Origin: an uncultured Ruminococcus sp.
GTDB lineage: Bacteria; Bacillota; Clostridia; Oscillospirales; Acutalibacteraceae
Reading direction: 5' to 3'
DNA: 53,007 nucleotides
Assembly (NCBI GenBank): GCA_902798755.1
Contig: CADBYC010000003.1
Coordinates: 99,859 to 152,865 of the forward strand
This document shows positions 26,022-32,567 of the stretch, one piece after another. How positions within the stretch are numbered: position 1 is the stretch's first letter; each line of letters starts with the position of its first letter. Made by a program: the position numbers and the translations under genes. The notes under the pieces were generated by a model. It was not told where the DNA came from. It was given only the letters and a program-made list of their open reading frames with translations, and searched no databases.

Positions 26022-26509
26022 TGGATAACTTCTATCGTCCAACACGCAAGCAGATTCGTATGCCGGAATTTGATTACAATTCAAACGGTGCGTATTTTCT
26101 CACGTTTTGTACCAAGGACAGGAAACCGCTGTTATCAAGCGTTTCCGTAGGGACGACCATCGGTCGTCCGCCTGATATCATTTTGACAAAATACGGTCAC
26201 ATTACAGAGGAAGCCATCAAGAATATCGAAAATGTATATCCTTCTGTTCATGTAGACAATTTCGTCATCATGCCGAATCATGTCCATCTGCTGCTTTTTC
26301 TCTACTGCGACGACGGACGAGCAATGCTCGTCCCTACGGTAGCGCGCGTCGTCCAACAACTAAAGGGCGTTATTACCAAGCATATTGGATATTCTATATG
26401 GCAAACTCGGTTCTACGATCATGTGATTCGTACAGAGCGTGATTATCGTGATATATATACCTACATCGACAATAATCCTGCTCACTGGGCAGAAGATGAA
26501 TACTACTGA
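26021..26509 (+). CDS. REP-associated tyrosine transposase (RAYT, Y1/HUH family)
   Basis: A 162-residue single-strand transposase of the IS200-like RAYT group. The start motif is FDYNSNGAYFLTFCTKDRKPLL and the HUH metal site is H87-V88-H89 in VIMPNHVHLLL. The helix region IWQTRFYDHVIRTERDYRDIYTYIDNNP has several candidate catalytic tyrosines (Y132, Y142, Y146, Y148). RAYTs cut and move REP palindromes. Two such palindromes lie in this gene at 26145-26169 and 26315-26339, coding for SVGTTIGRPP and DDGRAMLVPTV, in inverted orientation around the HUH segment. It uses more A/T-ending codons than its neighbours, suggesting separate origin. No IS ends are evident, as usual for RAYTs. Confidence 0.9.
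   Translation: MDNFYRPTRKQIRMPEFDYNSNGAYFLTFCTKDRKPLLSSVSVGTTIGRPPDIILTKYGHITEEAIKNIENVYPSVHVDNFVIMPNHVHLLLFLYCDDGRAMLVPTVARVVQQLKGVITKHIGYSIWQTRFYDHVIRTERDYRDIYTYIDNNPAHWAEDEYY
26145..26169 (-). repeat. REP hairpin inside RAYT (left, inverted)
   Basis: CCGTAG then GGACGACC-ATC-GGTCGTCC, an 8-bp perfect stem with 3-nt loop. As its reverse complement it is hairpin plus tail CTACGG, the same as the copies at 48251-48275 and 48398-48422 apart from the loop. It encodes about residues 42-50. Confidence 0.9.
26315..26339 (+). repeat. REP hairpin inside RAYT (right)
   Basis: GGACGAGC-AAT-GCTCGTCC then CTACGG. It is a perfect 8-bp stem with the same tail, opposite in orientation to the left copy. 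One compensated base pair differs (C-G to G-C at the stem top). It encodes about residues 99-107. Confidence 0.9.
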
Positions 26510-26512
26510 CAA

Positions 26513-26544
26513 AAAACGACCCGACGGCGACGTCAGGTCGTTTT
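26513..26544. terminator. Bidirectional terminator between RAYT and HAD gene
   Basis: AAAACGACC (26513-26521) and GGTCGTTTT (26536-26544) pair perfectly, with a second inner pair GACG/CGTC. A/T tracts flank both sides. The stem resembles the REP stem and may derive from one. Confidence 0.75.
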
Positions 26545-26547
26545 CTT

Positions 26548-27267
26548 TTATAGTTGTTCTAAAAATGCTACCAGTTCCTCATACCTACCCTGACGGAAAT
26601 CGTCGTGGGGCAGACCGTGCGTGATGATGTGGTTCGTCACGAGGAAGGTATCCACGCCCAGTTCTTTGCACGGGTACATATCCTCGCGGACGTCGTTGCC
26701 GATCATCAGCGCCTCCTCGGGCTTTGTGCCGAAGCGGTCGAGAATCTCCTGAAAATACTGCGGGTTCGGCTTGCAATAGCTGCTGGTGTGCGCGGTCGTG
26801 ACAAGGTCGAACATCTCAGGCTTGAGCCCAACCCAGCCCATGCGCATCGCCACCGCCTCAATCGTAAAGACGGGCATCGTCGCGATGACGGCGTACTTTG
26901 CCTTCTCCCGCATGAGCTCGGCGATACGCACCGCAAAGGGGTTCGGGAGCGTGATATCATATACGTTCTCAAATGTCGTTGTATAATATTCTAAGGTCGG
27001 CGGCTCGATCTGCTCGCGGGTATAGCCGCAGATCTTCTCGACCTCATCATAAAAGACCTCGATATTTTTCCTGCTGCCGTCGTTGTACAGCATCGCGCGG
27101 ATCCCCTGATTCACGCCGCTCGCCGCTTTCACGGGATCGAGCCCGTAAGCACGGAAAACCTTGGAGATATCGCGGAACCAGATCTGTACAAATTCGTCCT
27201 GTGTGTAGATCGGCAAAAGCGTATTATCGAGATCGCTCATTATCAATTTGTACTTACTCAATACCAT
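26548..27267 (-). CDS. HAD-superfamily hydrolase
   Basis: About 239 residues with the HAD motifs: DLDNTLLP (motif I, nucleophile Asp), ATMPVF (motif II region), the Lys in SSYCKPNPQYF (motif III) and GNDVREDMYPCKELG (motif IV, acidic metal ligands). It is a probable small-molecule phosphatase acting on a sugar phosphate or nucleotide; the cap domain is alpha-helical. The start is uncertain between the ATG at 27267 and a downstream ATG. It is convergent with RAYT and divergent from the DUF1015 gene. Confidence 0.87.
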   Translation of the reverse strand: MVLSKYKLIMSDLDNTLLPIYTQDEFVQIWFRDISKVFRAYGLDPVKAASGVNQGIRAMLYNDGSRKNIEVFYDEVEKICGYTREQIEPPTLEYYTTTFENVYDITLPNPFAVRIAELMREKAKYAVIATMPVFTIEAVAMRMGWVGLKPEMFDLVTTAHTSSYCKPNPQYFQEILDRFGTKPEEALMIGNDVREDMYPCKELGVDTFLVTNHIITHGLPHDDFRQGRYEELVAFLEQL

Positions 27268-27313
27268 CACCAAAGCATATATTAGCATGATTCACGAAAT
27301 TTCGCAATAGTTA

Positions 27314-27342
27314 TTGTCAAAGAGCAAAAATCATGGTATTCT
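27314..27342 (+). promoter_or_regulatory. Promoter of the DUF1015 gene
   Basis: TTGTCA (27314-27319) and TATTCT (27337-27342) with a 17-bp spacer. Confidence 0.55.
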
Positions 27343-27403
27343 GTAAAAAAATCGGTCAGATCAGCCGTATATACGGCAAAAGCCGACATTGGAGTTGATA
27401 TTT

Positions 27404-28594
27404 ATGAAGCATTTTAACCCCGCGGATATCCTGCTGCCCAAGAAGGATTTTGAGACCTGGGCGGTCGTCGCGTGCGACCAGTACACCAGCGAGCCCGATT
27501 ACTGGCACGACGTTGAAGCCGCCGTCGGCGACAAGCCCTCAGCGCTGCACATCATCCTGCCCGAGATCTATCTTTCCGACGACAACAGCGAGCGTATCAG
27601 CGCGATCAATGAAAATATGCAGAAATACCTCGACGGCGGCGTATTCGACGTGCATGAGAACAGCATGATCTACGTCGAGCGCGAGTCGAACAACACCCTG
27701 CGCAAAGGTATCGTCGGTATCATCGACCTTGAGGATTACGACTACCGCAAGGGCGCAACCTCCGCGATCCGCGCGACCGAGGCGACCGTACTCGAGCGTA
27801 TCCCTCCGCGCGTACAGATCCGCAAGGATGCTCCCCTCGAAATGCCGCATATCCTGCTGCTGATCGACGACCCCACCCGCTCCGTTATCGAGCCGCTCTC
27901 CGACAAGAAGGCTGATTTTGAGCAGGCTTACGGCTTTGAGCTGATGAAAAACGGCGGTCATATCGACGGCTACTTCCTGCCCGAGAATGTGATCGGACAG
28001 GTGCAGGACGCGCTGGAAGCGCTGATCGCCGATAAGGACGACAAGCTCCTGTTCGCTGTCGGCGACGGCAACCACAGCCTTGCTACCGCGAAGGAATGTT
28101 ATAATCAGAGCAAGAATCCCCTCGCCCGCTACGCGCTGGTCGAGGTGGTCAATATCCACGACGAGAGTATCGAATTCGAGCCGATCTACCGCGTGCTGTT
28201 CAATGTGGACGCCGAGGACTTTATCGAGAAGTTCTCCGCCCACACCGACGCTCACGGCAGCGGCATCCGCCAGACCTTCCGCTGTATCACACCCGACGCG
28301 GACGGCGAGCTGGAGGTCAAGGCGACCGCGAAGCTGCCTGTCGGCACGCTGCAGACCTTTATCGACAGCTACATGAAGGATCACCCCGAAACTAAGATCG
28401 ACTATATCCACGGCGAGGAGGTCGTCGAGAACCTGTGCAAGCAGGAGGGCACGCTCGGCTTCATCTTTGAGGGCATGGGCAAGGACGAGCTGTTCCCCGC
28501 GATCACCGCGGACGGCTCTCTCCCCCGCAAGACCTTCTCGATGGGTCACGCGCACGACAAGCGCTACTACATCGAAGCAAGAAAAATCAAATAA
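27404..28594 (+). CDS. DUF1015 family protein
   Basis: A 396-residue protein of the DUF1015 family, which is widespread in anaerobes and lacks a proven function. Recognisable segments are WAVVACDQYTSEPDYW near the N-terminus, the signature FAVGDGNHSLATAKECY and FIFEGMGKDELFPAI near the C-terminus. It has no signal peptide. In other genomes it is often near serine/phosphoglycerate metabolism genes, which is not seen here. The start at 27404 is chosen for the GGAG site and family N-terminus MKHFNPADILLPKKD. It is monocistronic. Confidence 0.85.
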   Translation: MKHFNPADILLPKKDFETWAVVACDQYTSEPDYWHDVEAAVGDKPSALHIILPEIYLSDDNSERISAINENMQKYLDGGVFDVHENSMIYVERESNNTLRKGIVGIIDLEDYDYRKGATSAIRATEATVLERIPPRVQIRKDAPLEMPHILLLIDDPTRSVIEPLSDKKADFEQAYGFELMKNGGHIDGYFLPENVIGQVQDALEALIADKDDKLLFAVGDGNHSLATAKECYNQSKNPLARYALVEVVNIHDESIEFEPIYRVLFNVDAEDFIEKFSAHTDAHGSGIRQTFRCITPDADGELEVKATAKLPVGTLQTFIDSYMKDHPETKIDYIHGEEVVENLCKQEGTLGFIFEGMGKDELFPAITADGSLPRKTFSMGHAHDKRYYIEARKIK

Positions 28595-28664
28595 TATACT
28601 TTCCCGCCCAAGAGGATAAATCCTCCCCTAAAGGCTCTCTCGCTGCAAGCAGCAGGGAATGATG

Positions 28665-28719
28665 CTTTTTTATCGGTTGAGATTGCCACAGCCCCTAAAG
28701 GGGCTTCGCAATGACTATT
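28665..28719 (+). repeat. 55-bp direct repeat, copy A (ATTGCC element)
   Basis: Begins CTTTTTTATCGGTTGAGATT, has the inner hairpin GCCCC-TAAA-GGGGC and ends CGCAATGACTATT. It is identical over 55 bp to 30504-30558, which lies on the other side of the secreted-protein gene. Confidence 0.9.
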
Positions 28720-28737
28720 GAATCAATCAAAATGATG

Positions 28738-28770
28738 AAGGCGCTCAAGTGTTTGCTTGAGCGCCTTTTG
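28738..28770. terminator. Bidirectional terminator between DUF1015 and the secreted-protein gene
   Basis: AAGGCGCTCAAG (28738-28749) pairs perfectly with CTTGAGCGCCTT (28756-28767), followed by TTG. The minus-direction T-run is weak. It closes the DUF1015 gene and probably the sigma cassette. Confidence 0.8.
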
Positions 28771-28829
28771 TCGTTTGAAGATGGGATTCTATGCGATAAA
28801 TGTTGAATTTTTAATGAATATCAGTATTT

Positions 28830-30492
28830 CTATTCGCTGATCAGATAGCGCTGGAGGGCGGTCACGTCGAGGATATCGCGCCCGCCGTCTCGGTTGAAGT
28901 CGGAGTAATAGCGGGACTTGCCCCACTCATAGGTAACGGAGAAAACGTCGTCCTCTGGGTAATCGCGGAGCTTCAGGTCGCACCGCTGGAGCAGTGTAGC
29001 GTCAATGACCGAAAGATCGTTATCGCGGTCGATATCGCCGATCAGTCTGCCGCCGCCGATCTCGTCAAAGACCTTGAAAAAGCCGTCATAGCTCTTTGCC
29101 GAAGCAGAACCCGCGTCGATGAATTTGTCTTCTTTCACGTCATAGATACCGTAGCACGCTCTGAACGGGTCATATTGAGTGCCCGGAGAAAGCACACGGT
29201 TGCCGACGATCGTGGTCAGCTCGATCGGACTTGTCATCGGAAGATACGCGTAAACAAGCGCCCAGTCGGTCTCGCCGGTTTTGTCGGTATGATAGTACAG
29301 CTCTTTATAATTGAACCAATCTGTGTTCTGATCGACATATTGCTGCTCGAACGCCGCTTTGTACAGATCCGATTTGGGCGGCTCGGTCGATTGCTCCCAA
29401 GGCTCTTCGGTAGGCGCTATATCGTTTTTGACTGCTTTCATATATCCGTCAGGGGAAGCTGCTGTCACCCTTGCCGTCGGGGCGGAACCACACGGTATAC
29501 TCATCGCTCGAGGGATAGTTATTGATCGAGCCGTTCTCATTGTACCAGCCGTCGGCGGGATACTGCTCGCAGTCGCTCACCTTTTCTCCGTCGATATAGT
29601 GGACGATCTTGAAGCGGGTCTCTTTGTCGATAAAGCGATAGCGGTAATATTCGCCATCGACAGAAGTCGGATAGAGCTTGTTCTCGGAGCGGACGGTATT
29701 CGGCTCGATGGAAGAAACGAAGTAGTAGCCGTCGAGAGAGTGATCGACAAGAGGCTTTTCGGGTGCGACCGGGGCTTTGAGATGCGCGCCGCCGATATGG
29801 TTGCCGCTCTCGTCGAAGTGATCGGGATTCAGGCAGTTTTCTTCGACCGATACAAAGTTATCGCTCGTCTTAGCGTAACTGCCGTAGCATCCGTTGCCGT
29901 AGTAGATGTAGGGATCGAACCGGTACAGGGGATGTTGTGTGTAAATCGTCTCTGTGACAGTATCGGGATTATACACGAAGATACAGCCGTCCATACCCTC
30001 TTCGCTCGGAGAGCCCTCGGGAAGCGTATCAAATTCGCCCTCCCATGCGCCCTCGACATAGAGATCGTATGAATCTACAAACATCGGATCACTCGAAACC
30101 GGCTCTTTTCGCGGATAGTAACCGTTGTTCAAGATCACGTAAGCTATATCGTCGGGGATATCCGCATAATAGACGCCCTGCTCATAATCGTCGATCGAGG
30201 TACGGTAGCCGGGATAGTACTCGGGATTGATATACTTGCTGTCCCACCAGTAGATCGAAGCGTAGTACTTGCCCTCATACACGCTGTAGTCGCAGTACCA
30301 GTTGTCGATATCGGGCATTTTGAAGTATACGCGGTTGGTGGATATGGCTTCGCCTGACTCAGTCTCCGCCTGCGCGATCGCTTCACTGACGAATTGCTGC
30401 GGCTCCTGATTGATGATCCGGGCATTGACGGTCGCGGTGAGCGCCAGGATCAGCAGAACACATACCAAGAAGATACTCACTGCCTTTTTCAT
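28830..30492 (-). pseudogene. Secreted dockerin-like repeat protein, interrupted by a +1 frameshift
   Basis: Starts at the ATG at 30492 behind GGAGG with a signal peptide (KKAVSIFLVCVLLILALTATVNA). The first frame runs to a TGA at 29449-29451 after DGKGDSSFP. A +1 shift at CCC-TGA-C (CCC at 29452-29454) continues as DGYMKAVKNDIAPTEEPW to 28830, making about 554 residues. The C-terminus has two dockerin-I-like loops, GDIDRDNDLSVIDATLLQR and FNRDGGRDILDVTALQRYL. It is Tyr-rich and probably on the surface. The break may be a mutation, an assembly error or programmed +1 frameshifting. It lies behind the ECF sigma/anti-sigma genes and is flanked by identical 55-bp repeats. Confidence 0.8.
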
Positions 30493-30503
30493 GTTGATTC
30501 CTC

Positions 30504-30558
30504 CTTTTTTATCGGTTGAGATTGCCACAGCCCCTAAAGGGGCTTCGCAATGACTATT
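30504..30558 (+). repeat. 55-bp direct repeat, copy B (ATTGCC element)
   Basis: Identical to 28665-28719 and in the same orientation, in the gap between the anti-sigma gene and the secreted-protein gene. Recombination between the two would remove about 1.84 kb carrying exactly that gene. Confidence 0.9.
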
Positions 30559-30579
30559 TTGAATAAAATCAATATTCTT

Positions 30580-31626
30580 TTATTCCGCGCTGAGATAGGC
30601 GTTGCCCTTGGAAAGACTTCTGCCCGCTCGGGTATAGAATTCAAAGTGATAATATCCGTCCTCGGGTAAAATGCCGTGATCGCGCGGGCTGTAGGAAAGG
30701 CTGCCGCCGTCAAAGGTCAGGGTCAAGGTCGCAAGGTGCTGGTCGGAATACAGATCGCCGTCGCCGTATACATTACCGTTATCATCATAGATGCGGCAGT
30801 AAACGGCGCCGCCATCCTGATTGATCTTCGATATGGAGTAAACGGAAGCCGAGATCCTGACCGAATCCTTGTATTTGCTTTGGGTCGGCTTAGGTTGAGT
30901 AGGCTTGGGCGTCGGCTCGGTCGCGTCGGGATCCCACGGCGCCTCTGTCACATCCCACCCGCCGGGACCGTGGGGGATGACCCCGCCGCTCTCGGTCGGT
31001 GACGTCGTCGGATATTCCCACGGCGTTACGGTCGGAGGTTCCTCGATGATTATTTCCGTCGGGGCGGTGGTAGAATAAGGCGGGTCGGTCGGGACAGCAG
31101 GCAAATCGCTTTTCTCTGTCGGGGTATCCTTTGCCGTCGGGGACGACTTTCCCTTTTCGGTCGGTGCGGGCTTTTGATTCGGCGATCTCCTGCCGCTCTC
31201 TGTCGGAGAAGGAGTCGGGGCGGTAGGATCCGTACCGCCGAAGATACGCTCGAAGAACTGAGCGACAGGCGACTTTTTCTCTGTGGGCTGAGTGGCGTTC
31301 TGCTGTTCATCGGGATCGGGAATGATGACGACCTCTGTCGCGACGGTCTCGCCGTTTTCATCGGTCGACCAGATGATCTCGGTCGCCGATGGCTTAGAAT
31401 TGGGCTTGACGGTAACAGGGGGCTTATTCCCCATACTCAGGTACAGCGCGATACTCAGCGCGGTGACCAGCATCAGGCTCGCCGCCATAGCGATGGACCG
31501 CGGCTTGCGCCAAAACGGGATAACGGCGGGCTTTTTCTCCTCCTCTTCGGGGATAGCGAGAGCGCTCTCGATCCACTTTTCGGGGACAGGGAGATTCCGC
31601 AGGGCGTCGAAGTTAAACTCTTTCAT
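30580..31626 (-). CDS. Probable membrane anti-sigma factor with Pro/Thr-rich linker
   Basis: A 348-residue protein. Its cytosolic N-terminus (KEFNFDALRNLPVPEKWIESALAI) is followed by one transmembrane helix at about 46-64 (SIAMAASLMLVTALSIALYL). Then comes a long extracytoplasmic linker rich in Pro, Thr, Ser and Glu (about 75-255, units such as PTEKG and TPKPTQPKPTQ) and a C-terminal beta-rich domain of about 95 residues. The start at 31626 has GGAGGTGA upstream. It overlaps the ECF sigma gene by 14 nt, the standard arrangement for sigma and membrane anti-sigma pairs. The assignment is from layout and context; no zinc motif is present. Confidence 0.75.
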   Translation of the reverse strand: MKEFNFDALRNLPVPEKWIESALAIPEEEEKKPAVIPFWRKPRSIAMAASLMLVTALSIALYLSMGNKPPVTVKPNSKPSATEIIWSTDENGETVATEVVIIPDPDEQQNATQPTEKKSPVAQFFERIFGGTDPTAPTPSPTESGRRSPNQKPAPTEKGKSSPTAKDTPTEKSDLPAVPTDPPYSTTAPTEIIIEEPPTVTPWEYPTTSPTESGGVIPHGPGGWDVTEAPWDPDATEPTPKPTQPKPTQSKYKDSVRISASVYSISKINQDGGAVYCRIYDDNGNVYGDGDLYSDQHLATLTLTFDGGSLSYSPRDHGILPEDGYYHFEFYTRAGRSLSKGNAYLSAE

Positions 31627-32107
31627 CTGCGTCACCTCCGTAAATCTTCCTGAGCTTCTCTCTGCCGCGGGAGAGCAGCGTTTTCACCGTATTCTGATTC
31701 TTGCCGAGGATCTCGACGATCTCCCTGACCTTCATGCGCTCGACATAATACAGGTAGACGACCTCGCGATAGTCGCCCTCGAGCTTTAACAGCGCCCACG
31801 ACAGATCGGCGTCATCCTCAGAGGACGGGGCGGGGAGATTCAGCGCCGAGTCGAGGGGCAGATGGCGCCGATTGTCGCGGATACAGTTCTTGCACTCGTT
31901 GATCGCCACTCTCAGAAGCCACGCCTTGAGGTGGTTCTCATTCTTGAAATCGGGGGATTTTTGATACAGCTTCAAAAAGGTATTCTGGAAACAATCCTCG
32001 GCGTCCGCCCAGTTTTGCAGGCGCATCATACAGGCGGAGGAAACGTTTTGGGCATACTTGCGCACAACCTGCTCGTAGCTCAGTCCCGCGTACAGCTTAC
32101 TGCCCAT
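31613..32107 (-). CDS. ECF-type sigma factor
   Basis: A 164-residue sigma factor. Region 2 is LSYEQVVRKYAQNVSSACMMR followed by ADAEDCFQNTFLKLYQK and HLKAWLLRVAINECKN. Region 4 is LSWALLKLEGDYREVVYLYY, then VREIVEILGKNQNTVKTLLSRGREKLRKIY. It has no region 1 or 3, as expected for the ECF group. The overlapping downstream gene is its probable inhibitor and the third gene encodes a secreted protein that may be its target. A possible autoregulated promoter is present upstream. Confidence 0.92.
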   Translation of the reverse strand: MGSKLYAGLSYEQVVRKYAQNVSSACMMRLQNWADAEDCFQNTFLKLYQKSPDFKNENHLKAWLLRVAINECKNCIRDNRRHLPLDSALNLPAPSSEDDADLSWALLKLEGDYREVVYLYYVERMKVREIVEILGKNQNTVKTLLSRGREKLRKIYGGDADERV

Positions 32108-32127
32108 GTTGTTCCCCCCTTCACTTT

Positions 32128-32156
32128 ATACACACATGAAAGACCGTTTTGGTTTC
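32128..32156 (-). promoter_or_regulatory. Possible ECF-dependent promoter of the sigma operon
   Basis: On the minus strand GAAACC (32151-32156) and GTGTAT (32128-32133) are 17 bp apart. ECF factors commonly recognise a GAAAC-type -35 and drive their own operon. No sigma-A promoter of similar quality is visible here. Confidence 0.45.
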
Positions 32157-32174
32157 ATACTAATCTCCGATTGG

Positions 32175-32221
32175 GATTGCCACAGTTCCCTGACTCAACA
32201 GTCAGGGAGCTTCGCAATGAC
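32175..32221. repeat. ATTGCC element upstream of the ECF sigma gene
   Basis: GATTGCCACAG, a TCCCTGACT-CAAC-AGTCAGGGA hairpin and CTTCGCAATGAC. Confidence 0.85.
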
Positions 32222-32233
32222 GAATGAAAATGA

Positions 32234-32262
32234 AAAAGCGCCTCTTTGCAGAAGCGCTTTTC
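32234..32262 (-). terminator. Terminator after the small membrane protein gene
   Basis: AAAAGCGCCTCT and AGAAGCGCTTTT pair with one mismatch across a short loop. On the minus strand the stem ends in a T-run. Confidence 0.7.
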
Positions 32263-32264
32263 TC

Positions 32265-32489
32265 CTATTGATACGGATCTTCTTTCGGCTTTTTGACAAA
32301 ATGGTGCACGATCAACAGCATGATAATGCCGCCGACAGCGTTGCCAATCCACACCGCTTTCATATCAAGCTCCATACGCGTCATGCTCATGTACCAGTAC
32401 AGTCCCGCGACGACCAGCCCGAGCAGAACCAAAGTGACCGCAAAGGAGATCAGCCACTCAATGAGCTTGCGTTTTGTTTCTTTCTTCAT
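32265..32489 (-). CDS. Small two-helix membrane protein
   Basis: A 74-residue protein with two hydrophobic segments, at about 11-33 (WLISFAVTLVLLGLVVAGLY) and 46-63 (WIGNAVGGIIMLLIVHHF). A basic start and a basic end place both termini in the cytosol. AGAAGGTG precedes the ATG at 32489. I recognise no family. Confidence 0.65.
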   Translation of the reverse strand: MKKETKRKLIEWLISFAVTLVLLGLVVAGLYWYMSMTRMELDMKAVWIGNAVGGIIMLLIVHHFVKKPKEDPYQ

Positions 32490-32567
32490 TCATACACCTT
32501 CTCGTGGTTATCAATGCCAACAATATAGCACAGTCGAAAGGGAATTTCAACCGAAAAATGTAAACAA

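Noticed and set aside
28830-29540. Independent gene starting inside the secreted-protein gene
   Set aside because: Its first 30 or so residues are an out-of-frame reading of the upstream gene and there is no ribosome site. The natural protein is continuous across the +1 junction.
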